Origin: Pagrus major | Lineage: Eukaryota > Chordata > Actinopteri > Spariformes > Sparidae | Length of the DNA stretch: 64,000 bases | NCBI RefSeq assembly: GCF_040436345.1 | Contig: NC_133236.1 | Span: 11,048,165-11,112,164, forward strand | Direction of reading: 5' to 3' | In this document: in pieces, positions 25,996-37,200 of the stretch | Layout: every line of letters begins with the position of its first letter | Numbering within the stretch: the first letter of the stretch is position 1 | Notes under the pieces: model-generated | Seen by the model: only the letters and a program-made list of their open reading frames with translations | What the model was told of the DNA's origin: nothing | Database searches by the model: none | Program-made: the position numbers and the translations under genes

Positions 25996-26931
25996 TTAAG
26001 ATCACCAAATCAAGGATCCACAACAAATTGTATTCACTTATAGATACCAGCCACCTAAATATACCAGATATTTTTCATCAAAATCCATGCATTATTCTGT
26101 GAGAAATCAGTGAAAATGTCGAAAAACAGCATATCTTGCAATGTGAAAGACAGCGGAAAAAAATCCCCTGATCCATCCTTTTATCCGGACCTGCACTAAA
26201 ATTTAACGGGGCCTGTTCTGGGCCGAGACCCATCCTCTATCCAACTCTAGTGGAAAGCTGTTCTGTAGTTTTTTTATAATCCTGCTGACAAACCAACAAA
26301 CGGACACAGGTGAAAAACATACCCCAAACCCAGTGCTGATCAAATATATTGATGTTCAAAATATCACATATTAAACTTTTACCAATACGACCACAAGGTA
26401 AAAATAATCCACGACAAATATATTGTTTCATTGTCAAAATATGCATTAAAAACTTTAAAAGTACTAGCAGCTAAATTGTTGTCAAGTCACCCAAATCCAT
26501 CCACTTCCATTGTTTGGGCTTCAGAGGTGCATATATCAAAATAACTCCTTAAATTTAAATTCAATTTAAATAAAAAAATCTCTTTAGGTAAGAATTTACT
26601 AAAAATATGATTTGACGCCATTGCTCTTAGTTTTTACCCCAAATCAAACCCACCCATCAAACATTGCTGCAGATGATCAAAAAGTAATCCTGAGTAATTC
26701 CACCTTTAAATTGCTGTGAACACATGAGCTCTCCATGGAGAAGTTTCCCTGTTTGTACCAGTAGACTGAGTGTTTTAAATTCTTGTGCAGCGGTACATTA
26801 GAACAACATGTTATAGTATTAACTAGGAGACAGTTAATGATTAATAATGACACACCTCTCTTTAGTTTGTGTGTAACAGAGTCCTCTAGTGGCTTACACA
26901 CTCTCTGTCACACAACTACCCAACCCACCCA

Positions 26932-26935
<4 letters not shown>

Positions 26936-26973
<38 letters not shown>
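26936..26973. repeat. CA microsatellite
   Basis: An ACAC run of about 38 bp, followed 140 bp later by a GT run at 27111-27145. Confidence 0.95.
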
Positions 26974-26977
<4 letters not shown>

Positions 26978-27105
26978 CGCGATGTGTATTATTAAAGTGC
27001 CCTAAGCCGGTCTGCTCACAGAGCTTTGAATTCATATCTGAAGCAGAGCAGACATACCTGTCTGTCTGCCACTGTAATACCTGTAATTCTCTACCTCAGG
27101 GTCCG

Positions 27106-27110
<5 letters not shown>

Positions 27111-27145
<35 letters not shown>
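27111..27145. repeat. GT microsatellite
   Basis: A pure GT run of 35 bp. With the CA run at 26936 it forms an inverted pair of simple repeats about 140 bp apart. Confidence 0.95.
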
Positions 27146-27147
<2 letters not shown>

Positions 27148-27744
27148 GACGGTTAGCCAATAAGGCAGCCGTAAACTGTAGTTAAACCAACCAATGAGAC
27201 GTGTGTTTTGCTGTGTGACTGTATAACTGCAGTCAGCTGTCTGTTGTTGTTGTCAGTTTGACTTGACTCAACCATTTTACAGGAATGTTGAACACTCACA
27301 CAGTGATATGTACATCACCTCTTTGAACTGTGTTTGCTCTCTTCTTTCTGCACAGTGTGTCAACATCTAAAGGTTTTTACAGTAACACATTATTAATTCA
27401 TCTTGATGATTAAGAATCACCATGCTGTCATTACCGAGACCAGGATCTGAATTTAGTCTTTAACTCAGTGTTGGCTCTGATCCTGTCATTCCTTTTCTAT
27501 CCATTTGATCACAGATAAAGTATTTTTCAACAGTGCAATGTTTTTTTCTTTTCTTATGGGAAGATATTCACCTCAACTGAGACATTTTGATCAGCTTAGA
27601 AGTTTTAAAATGCTACTGATTTTACACAGTCAGGTCAGTGTAGTATTCATAATGAGTACTAATCAACCTGCAAAACCAGTGACTGCAGTTCGAGTCTGTG
27701 TTTCATTATTTGTAAGTGTGAAACCACTGGATATTTTCTAATGA

Positions 27745-27925
27745 GACCTCGGGGCAATTTCCAGACATGTTTGTGGCAACCAAAACAGGTACTTAAAGCC
27801 AAACCATGATGTTTTCCCATCCCTAACCAAGTGTTGCTGGTGTCCAAACCTAACCAGATCATAATCACAGCGTTGTGACGAGAGAGAAATTGAAAATTGA
27901 ACCCAAAGAAATAACTTAACGGTGG
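27745..27925 (+). repeat. CCTAACCAAGTG-type dispersed repeat, copy 2
   Basis: The same order of blocks as at 19960-20195: CCAAAACAGGTACTTAAAGC, CAAACCATGATGTTTTCCCA, CCTAACCAAGTGTTGCTGG, CCAAACCTAACCAGATCATA, CACAGCGTTGTGACGAGAGA. Confidence 0.7.
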
Positions 27926-28021
27926 TTTTGTAGAAGCTTATGTTGCTATGATTTAGGTAGGGATGGATGTTTGGGTCCTGTTTGTTTATTGTTGTTATTT
28001 TAACCTACATATGCAACTTAT

Positions 28022-28365
28022 AGGTGCACTATGTAGTTTTGGGGAAGACAATTTTAATCAGAAGAGAAAAATCCTCACTGACTGCCTTTTTATGCCTAAA
28101 CAAACACTCTTCATTTTCATGACTAAATAAACAAACTGACCTTTAAGGACAACACAATTTCATACTGTTTTACTTTGTTTATACGTGGCGGACCCTGCCA
28201 CCTTTCTTGCTTCAAACTGTGTTCTGGGGACCTTATTTTCCTCTCAGAACAGCTTGTTTATTATGGAAAAAATAAATGTTTGAGTTTGTATTATTACCTC
28301 ATTAATATTGTAAATATTAAAATTCTTAGTTTGAATTTCCTCTCCAAAAACTACTTAGTGCCCCT
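28022..28365 (-). mobile_element. 344-bp MITE, family A copy 2 (inverted)
   Basis: Ends AGGTGCACTATGTAGTTTTG (left) and, in reverse complement from the right, AGGGGCACTAAGTAGTTTTT. The flanks are TTAT (28018-28021) and TTAA (28366-28369), so one target copy has a point change. The whole body is the reverse complement of the copy at 25660-25995, placing two inverted copies about 2 kb apart. The frame at 28175-28369 is a by-product. Confidence 0.82.
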
Positions 28366-28369
28366 TTAA

Positions 28370-28455
28370 CTTCACTTAACGAAAGCATGTTACTTTAACC
28401 TGAACCATGATCTTTTCCTAAACCTAACCAAGTAGTTTTGGTGTTGAAGCCCTGT
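28370..28455 (+). repeat. CCTAACCAAGTG-type dispersed repeat, partial copy 3
   Basis: ACTTTAACCTGAACCATGAT, then CTTTTCCTAAACCTAACCAA and GTAGTTTTGGTG. It directly abuts the family A MITE on its right, suggesting that the MITE inserted within or next to an older repeat. Confidence 0.55.
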
Positions 28456-30054
28456 AACTTTTATTTTCCTGTTGTCACCCTTGCTTTTTTATAAGAGCAA
28501 CCACCGCTGGAAATATTAGTTTGAACTTGGCAGAGATGGCAGCCGGTGGCAAGAAGGAGGTTCACATGCAGCATAACACAACATGAAAAATAAAGAGTAA
28601 AAACACAGTTGACAGTGTGGGAGACAGAGATAGAGGGAGAAAAAATGAGGGTGTGAGCAGCGAGGAGTTGCAGAGCGCTGTGACGAAAAGGCAAGATGGT
28701 AAAGAAATAAATATATATGAAAGAATGAACCTTTAAATTCAGCATGGCTGTTTCTTCAGAGGATTTATAAAAGGCAGCTGTGGATTGGAGGGTAAGCTGT
28801 AAAAGACTCCTGGTGAGGTGAGAAGTGTGTGTTTGTGTGTGTGTGTGCAGTTGAATGGGGCAGAGAGAGCACTCTTTATATAAAACAGACATCTAAATCC
28901 TCTGCTGGGTGTATGTGTGGGCAGGTTTGAGCTCTGGAACATACTCTTCACCTTATGGCAGGATATTTCTCAACAGAGATTACGGATAGGGATTCTTACA
29001 GGATGATGCTGGGGGAAGCTGCAGAGTCTCAACACTTCAAGTCAAGTTTATAAAGGAGAATTACATCAACGGTTCTGTTATCTTAAAGTTTTTGGCTTTA
29101 TCTGATCATAAGATGTCATCTCAGTCATGTTATTTACAATTGCCAGTGAGGAGACGTCTTCACACCCTTTTATTGAGTAACAGAAGCAGATAACAATGTA
29201 AAAAGTCTTCAATATGTATTCATTCTGCATTAAAATGTCTAAAAAGGATCAATCTTTGTCATATATTTTGTTGTTGTTGTTTTGAGTTATGTACTGTAAC
29301 AAATGTTTCCAACAAGTTTACTCAAGCTAGCAGTATCCTTTTAGGATAGGGAAATCAACCAACAAGACTAAAGTTAACGTGAGTAAAACTTTGAAACATT
29401 ACCTCGCCAGTGAACATTTGAGTCAGACAGATTTTCATCCGCCCCAAACAGCCAGATTACTTTACTGTACACTAGCCATAAGATAACACTTGCAAACAAC
29501 GGTACACACTACTGTTGTGTATGTCTGTGTCAACTCTCACTCAACTCAGCCCTCACCAGGGCCTCTGGTTCCCCTCTCCATTATGTTCATGAAATAAAGT
29601 ACATTTCCCCTCCAGCTCTAGTCAGCAGTCAACATTACAGAACACAAACACCCAACAAAGGAGGTCACCTCCACAGATCACTGCAGTCAGGTTGATAAAC
29701 AGGAGTGAAGATACATTTATTTTTGTAATCCCAAGAGTTTAAAAGTAATCTCTGAGCTCTCCTGCCGTCAGTAAACGTCTCCGGACCAGAGCAGAATCTG
29801 ACGTGACACCAGGTGTAAATTCCTCCAGAAGGTCCGGCTCTGCACATGAATCTAGTCGGCTCTGAGCAGCTGCAGCAGCTATGCCTCCCTGCACCATCCA
29901 GCCCTCCACACAACACTCTGCAAATGTCTTTTGTTTTGTTTTGATAGAGAGCCCCCTAGTGGCGGGAGTTACATATTAAGTCAAAGCAAAGAAGCTTTAT
30001 CAGATCAATTCAAAAGTAAAAGCACTCATTATGTAGAATAGTCATATATGAGCA

Positions 30055-30420
30055 GTGATGGAATGTACATTTATTCAAGTACTGTACTTAAGTATAGTGT
30101 CATTTTCTGCTATTTGATACTTCCACTCCACTACATTTATTTGATAACTTAAGTTACTAGTTACTTTACAGATTGCTGCATCAGAGCCAAAGCAGTATAT
30201 TTTTAAATGCATTTATTTTATCCACAATCAGATAATCAACCCTCACAGTATACAGTGCATACATACTTTTGATACTTTATCAGAGACGTTGAGGCTGTTA
30301 CTCAAGTACTATTCTTATGGGTGACTTTAACTTTTGCTAATGTAATATTGTAACACTATATCTTTACTTTTACTCAAGTGTGACTCTTGTGTACTTTTTG
30401 CAACAGTGATTATCAGATCA
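30055..30420 (+). repeat. ACTCAAGTA-type dispersed repeat, copy 1
   Basis: AGTGATGGAATGTACATTTA, TTCAAGTACTGTACTTAAGT, TACTTCCACTCCACTACATT, TAGTTACTAGTTACTTTACA, then CTTTACTTTTACTCAAGTGT. Related copies lie at 38650-38862 (inverted) and 39494-39850. I know this as one of the most frequent short repeats of perciform fish; class uncertain. Confidence 0.7.
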
Positions 30421-31262
30421 TTACTACTCATGCATGAAGGGTCAAGGTGGAGATAATTTAAACTGCTCTACAAACTCTTTAGGAGTTTAATCTTTAACAA
30501 TGCATCATATTTCATAAGCTCATCATATATCTATTTCTTGTAAAAGATAAATTGTATTGGAGTAAAAAGTATTATATTTCTGTCTAAACGTAGTGCAGTA
30601 GAAGTTTAAAGTATAGAAATACTCATGGAAAGTACAAGCACCTTCAGAGAGGTGAACTGAGGGTTACTGTACAGGAGAAAACGTGATGAAGTGTCATATA
30701 GGAAGACCCACATGCTATCAAATGAGTTGGCCTCCACCTTCCTCTATGGTTAAATAGTAACTAATTCACAGTAATTACAGGGGTGTGGTAGTTAGTTACA
30801 CTTTAAATCTGAGTCACATAATAAAACAATTTCAATCTTAACCAGAGTTTGTAAAAGGGTTAGGCTATTATATCAGGTTACTGATGTTTTTGATATCATG
30901 CGACTTGTGGGACCATTGGCCAAAACAAAGGAAGATAAACAAATATGTATGTAATAAATATGTGTATATATGTATATATTTGTGTGTGTGTGTGTAATAA
31001 CAGCTTACATTCACCCTGACGCAGATTCAAAAATGCACTATGTGTTTATGCATATTTGCACTTTAATAGCTGTATATATGTTCTGTAATTTGTGTAGCAT
31101 GAAGGATTTTACATACTTTCATTCGACTATAAATTACTCGAATGTATATCATCCCATTTCTGATACATTTTCTAAAGCAGTGCTGCCCAAACTGGGGCCC
31201 ACGGGCCAAAGTTGGCCCAATACAAGGTGCAGATATTTTTAATAAAGTTCTATTGAACATTA

Positions 31263-31299
31263 ATTAAAAAAATAAAATAAAATAAAATAAAATAAATAT
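31263..31299. repeat. (AAAAT)n microsatellite
   Basis: About six tandem AAAAT units follow ATTAATTAAAAA, possibly the tail of a small retroelement. Confidence 0.8.
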
Positions 31300-32029
31300 A
31301 TAAATTGATGTTAATGTTATTTTTTATTATTTATTATATTTTTGTGAGGAAAAAAGGTTATTTAAATAAACAGGATCCTGATTATTAATTATTTCTCATA
31401 ATCTGAGCACAGCAGGCAGAGTGACTCTTCAGCCAGTCAATTAAAAATACCTGAAATCTAAGAACCACCTTGCATCTTAAAAATAGGATACAGCACAATA
31501 TAATAGGTGTTTGCTTTTGGCTCATGGCCTACCATGAAGTTTTAGTTTGAAGGCAAAAATGTGGTCATCCCTGTTTTAAAGCACGCCTTTCAAATGTTGA
31601 TTAGGTTATATACAGTAATACTGCATCTGTCAAAGTTTTTAGACTTTATTTGTGGACTCTGACTCCCTCTGTTGGTCAAAGAAATACTTCAATGAAAAAT
31701 CAATCAGAGTCAAAGATGTGTTCGACTCAGGAGCACCTGATTCCACCTACAGATCAAGCAATAAGACGATGGAATCTACATGTCTGGACTCACTAATCCT
31801 TATTTAGTGTGTAAATTGACTGACCAGTATGTCAAGGAGAAAGCCACTGTAATGTCCTGTATATACTGTGCTGTATGTGTCTTTGTATTGACTCCTTTGA
31901 TCGGAAATGTTCAGTTTAAATTAAAAAAATCCAGTAAACATATGAGACTGCCATTTTTCAACACCTCAGATCCAAATCATGGGTGTGAAACCCAAATATG
32001 CAGGACTAATTGTTAGTACTGCCATAATA

Positions 32030-32345
32030 TTTTTTGGATTAGACTGAATATTATAAGCCTTTGAGTCTATCGTTTGTGTATCGTCTGAAGTGGATGCACC
32101 AGCTCAACCACATGTTGAGGGTGTAAATAACGTTTCATATCAATTTGCGATCTCAGGGTTTCTGTAGTCTATTTTTATGGGTTTTTATTTAATTGTCTCC
32201 ATCGACTTCAGATGTTTCAGAGAATGCTGTAACTCTGTTTTGCTGTGAAGCTCCAAAAATGTTTTGCTGACTACGAAACTTCACCTGACTCGAGGTGAGT
32301 AGATAATGACTGAAATTTTATTTCTGGGTGAACTTTTCCTTTAAG
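32030..32345 (-). repeat. Dispersed repeat with a TTAA end
   Basis: On the minus strand this begins AGGAAAAGTTCACCCAGAAA beside TTAA at the high-coordinate end, then TTTCAGTCATTATCTACTCA, CCTCGAGTCAGGTGAAGTTT and GCTTCACAGCAAAACAGAGT. I recognise this as a widespread fish MITE-like family. The opposite end is not clear, so only one terminus is supported. Confidence 0.6.
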
Positions 32346-34124
32346 AGCTTCACACAGAACGCAACTTGCAATCGGACAAGCAGGAAACAGCTATGACAAA
32401 TCAGCTGCATACGTCTTTCAGAAAAATTCAATGGACACACCAACCTGTGTCTTAACAACAGGGCGGAGAAGTCTATAAAAAATAAACTGATAAAACAACA
32501 ACTCAACACTGGAATGACACTGCTCATTTATTTTCTAGAGTTTCTGTATGTAAAGACGTGAAAAATCACGTCGACTCAGTCTGGACAGGAGGTCAAGTCA
32601 AACACTGTTTATAGTCCTAACCAACTGGAGTTTATTTTAGATAATCCATTTAAACAATCATTATAATTAAGTTCCAAAGTCAAGACGTTGTCAGTGTACG
32701 ACACGTCATCACCACAGCTACTATCATTTTATGATAACTGCAGATTATGACTCTCGATGACAGCCAAGCATTTAGAGTTTCTTCATAAACTATTGAGCTG
32801 TATCTTGTATCTTCAATGAAGTGTGACCTGTCACCTTCCTGTCTTTTTGTGGCAGCTTTTCAAAATATCACAGATGTTTAAAACTTCTATATGTTCAGAG
32901 CTCTATAGCGTTTGATTTTCACACCAACACTAACCCTGACTCTAACCAGCTTGTTTATATTCTGGGAATCCACCAGCTTCCTCACCGATACCAAGAGGTC
33001 ATAACTCCCCTGTACTTTAGCCAATTTTAAATCCTGTCTTAACGCACATCTATTTAAAGCTGGTTTAGAGTCTCTACCATTATTAAAGCTGCAATATTAA
33101 TTTGTAATGAATCTGGCTGAAATAACCACTGAGGTGAAAGCAAGTACGTCACTGTTCTTGTTACGTTGAATACGATAAAAACAAAGTCCACCAATGAATA
33201 ATTTATCTGGAACTATGCTGCTTCTCTGTGCTGATATGGACCGGTTGACATAATTGGCATAGTTGACATGATTAGTCTCGTCATGACTTAATTTCCTAAT
33301 CTGTCATAACCTATTTCCTAACAGGTGAAACTGATAACCAATCCAATCCGCTGAAACCAATCACACTTTCTTATTTCCAAACTTCTTCAGGATGGAAAAG
33401 CCTCTAAAGAAGCATTCAGACCATCACTGGACACAGAAATGCTTCAGCCTGAAGCTTAGTTGTTTCTCTCTGAGTGCAGCTGAGATAACAGAGAGTGGAC
33501 TACAGTGTCCTCATGTTTTTGCCATATTCCTCAAATAACAACAAGCTATCATGTTGTAAAATCGATGAGCTGGCGCTGTCGTAAAAGAGAAGTATCAGAA
33601 AAGACACGCAGTAAACCTTTGCTCTGTGTCACTGCTCTTAAATGTATGGAAACGAGTGCGGAAAAACACTGAAGAGGAAGAAGGAAAATTTGTGACATTT
33701 ACAGTCAAAATCTCAACGATTTAAAGAGGAGAGGGAGGGGAAGAAGGAAGGTGTGCAGTCTGATATATGTCCTGATTACGTCAAAATTCAACTTGTGGGA
33801 GGTAATGCAGAGGCCAAATGATAAGGGATCCCCCATGTAACACTAAAAATCATGTGTGTATGTGTTTGTGTGTTTGAGTGTGTGAGGGTTGGACTTTGTT
33901 CTCAGCTGTTTGACTTGACCAGTATGACTTTATCACAGACAGTCATTTCCTGCAGAGATAAACTCCTCTGACTTCACTCTGGAGCTGTGCAGCTGTTGTA
34001 TGAAGACATTAATCCAACAATAAACCTCTACTTCAGTTTAAAGTTTTTGTTTTCATATATATATATATACATTTTTTTTAATCTAGAGGGTCTGTGGAGG
34101 TCTTGTTCTTCTTGAGAGGCAGCC

Positions 34125-34214
34125 ATGATCAGCCGTAACTTCAAGAATGTGTTGGTGGTGTCCGTCGGGTTTCTGTCTCTGTTCACGGCGTATGGAGGCC
34201 TGCAGAGTTTACAG
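34125..34214 (+). CDS. unc93a: unc93a exon 1 (start codon)
   Basis: Encodes residues 1-30, MISRNFKNVL followed by the first membrane segment and LFTAYGGLQSLQ. The donor is CAG|GTAGGT, phase 0. A TCTAG at 34082-34086 preceded by a T-rich run could be the acceptor of a 5' UTR exon, so the true transcript start may lie further upstream. Confidence 0.95.
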
Positions 34215-37200
34215 GTAGGTGGAGGACTTTATTTTTTATTATTGTTACATAAAGGTCATCAGAATTATTGTTCATTACAAACACTCCAATGAAGGAGTCA
34301 GTATCATGGGTATTTAAGGGATTTAATTCACGAAGGAACAACTAATCAAGGGATTTTTAATTAAATGCTTAGAAACATAATTTACAGTGTTACTAATTAG
34401 AAAAGTTAATGGGTTTTGTCCAGATTAAGAGCTTTTTAATATATACCCACGAGTTGGAAATAATCTCCCTTTAATGTCATTATATTGGAAAATTAGTTTC
34501 AGCCCTTAAAACTGAAATAATTGTTCATTAAAATCTAACATCTTTAAACAGCATGAGTCAGTGTTGTGGGGGCTTTAAGGAATTTATTCATGGGTTGATA
34601 CATGAAGGGACAATTAGTAAGGACTTTGGTGCTCCATTTACAGCCTTACTCACTGGCTGCTCATGAACTAAATGTTACTATACAATCAACATGTCTCAAA
34701 CGAAAACATTGTGAAAAAATCATTTCTCAAGATCGTTTTAGCTGCAGCCAAACTGGAAAAATCGACCTTTTGTTTCTTCACTAAACAGAACAATTCAATG
34801 ATCAATAACACCTGAGGAATTTCAGCCTTTAGTAATGAAAATACTTTCAAAAGTGATAATGCATTCATCTCATAAATCATAATGTCAGATTCTTCTCTAT
34901 ATGATATGATATGACATGAGCTACTTAAAAAATATTTTTTTAAAGTATTGATATCAGCTGATCTTTCATCTCGTTCCACCATATTTCCATATTTATGTGC
35001 TGAATCTGCGACTCTTACATGAACTTCTTAGTTTTATAAACAGAAATCCGTCTTGGTTGAATGAAAATGTAAACCATATTACTGGCATATCAATCAATTA
35101 TATGAATGTACATGTTTCAATGTGATGCAGTGTAACTTCCAAACTTGACTTGACAGAATAAAAATGATTCTCAACTTTTAACAGTAGGTCTCCTGCAGAG
35201 ACCCACTCATATTCAAGCCTCCTTGAACAATGTTGAGAATAAAAAAAAAGTCACTTTTCTTGAACGAGGCCGACTCTCATCTAACGGATTCCTGTCCCTG
35301 TCTGTGCAGAGCAGTCTGAATGCAGAGCAGGGGATGGGGGTGGCGTCCCTGAGTGTCATCTACGCCTCCATCATCGTCTCCTCCATGTTCCTGCCTCCCA
35401 TCATGATCAAAAATCTGGGATGTAAATGGACCATTGTTGCGGGCATGGCCTGCTACGTCTCCTACTCCTTTGGAAACCTCTACCCCGGATGGTAATCGAC
35501 CAAGTCGAATGATGAAACCATTATTCTCATGGTGGCTTTCATTGATTATTATATTTGTGCATTTCTAATAAGTTTGCCTCTGTTCGTAGGCCATGCTATT
35601 ATTAAGACTCAAATGAGACACGCTGGAGAACAAAAGTTCATTACAAAATAAATACTGATAAAATAAAATACAATACTAAACTACTTTAAGTAATCCTTTC
35701 ACTCCTGAAGTGTTTGCAAAAAAAGTTTCACCTCTCATTTATGCAGGGTTACGTTTAGCATTGGGGTAAGCCTTTTCCTGAGGTCAAAGGGCAACAGGAC
35801 AAATATGAAGCATGGCACTATTTTGACACATCTAATAATTAAAAAAAAGAATATTTTCTTACTTGCATGCAGATAGCTTTGATTTTATTTGGCCAGATTT
35901 TCAAGTACCCATCGCAGAGATTTTTGTCTCCACTATAGTGCTGTTAAATCATAGAAATCAATAGAAATTTTTAAATAATTAAAAAATCTGGTTCTATCTG
36001 TGTGGCTAGACACCGGGACGGTTTGGTGAGAACCCGCTTAGACGACGTCTGTATCTACACTAGCTACAGATCTTAAATGTAACTTGGTGCGATAAGACAA
36101 ACTCAGCTACATTATAGAGGGGTCACATGCTACTTCACCGAGCTGCATCCCAGCTAAGTAAAACACTTTACAGAGGACGTCTCAATGGCCTGTTAAACAG
36201 TATTTTAACCAAACCAAAAAATTAGCTTGGATTCTATCAAAAACTCCCATCACTGATACCGTTCCTATCACGAATACGACCAACCCAGTGAGTGATGATT
36301 TGGTGATTTGTAGGTCAAAAGACAGAAGTCCAGGCTGAAATCCTAGGTTTGAAAAGATCTGATGTAGGGTCTTTTTAAAATGTAACTAGAGCTTTAATGA
36401 TTAGTTGATTAATCAGTGAGTGGATTGAAAGAAAATTGGCAACTTTTTTGATAATTGATTATTCATTTCAGTCATTTTTCAAGTAAAAATGTCTTATGGG
36501 TTTCAGACTGTTGGTAAGAGGAATAATTTGAAAACGTAACGTTGGGCATTTTTCACAATCTTTTGACCATTTACAGACTGAACAATTCATCGATTAGTTG
36601 TGAAAACAATCAGTGTGGGGCTGCAACAACGAATATTTTCATTTTCAAATAATTGAATAATCATTGAATTTGAAAAATAACCAATTAAATCTTTATACAA
36701 GAGAAAATTATGCAAATGTCCTTTACAATTTCCCAGATTGCTTGTTTTGTGCAAACAGAATTTCAATTTTTAAAGATATTTGACCAAAAATATTCAAATC
36801 GATTATCTAAACTATTCTTCTCAGCGTGTTAGCAATGCATTAAAAACTAAACCCTCCTGTGCTCTCTCACAGGTACACCCTCATCCCCACCTCAATAATC
36901 CTGGGTTTGGGGGGCTCTCCTCTGTGGTCGGCTAAATGCACCTACCTGACCATCTCTGGGAACGTGCAGGCTGGCAAAGACGGCAAGAAGGGCTCTGACG
37001 TCATCAACCAATACTTTGGCATCTTCTTTTTCATCTTTCAGTCGTCGGCTGTGTGGGGAAACCTCATGTCGTCGCTCATCTTCGGACAGGACACCAATAT
37101 AGGTAGGAAGACCCCTGAAACTGAAGTGTGTACACTGTTTAATGAACTGCCCAGCACTTTTTTAAACCCTATTACCAGAGAGAGGTGTTTCTGCATGTCT

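Larger units (their letters stand above)
10741..34124. other. Gene-poor intergenic region upstream of unc93a
   Basis: I see no credible coding exon in these 23 kb. The frames present are short, unrelated to known families and mostly inside repeats. The region is rich in MITE-like elements with TTAA flanks (12.8, 17.4, 25.7 and 28.0 kb) and related repeat families, each listed separately. An AT run (ATATATATATATAC) at about 34,056-34,070 lies just before the unc93a start. Confidence 0.6.

Noticed and set aside
29665..29916. Cys/Gly-rich minus-strand frame
   Set aside because: Local GC-richer patch only; no motif or spacing of cysteines that matches a known domain.
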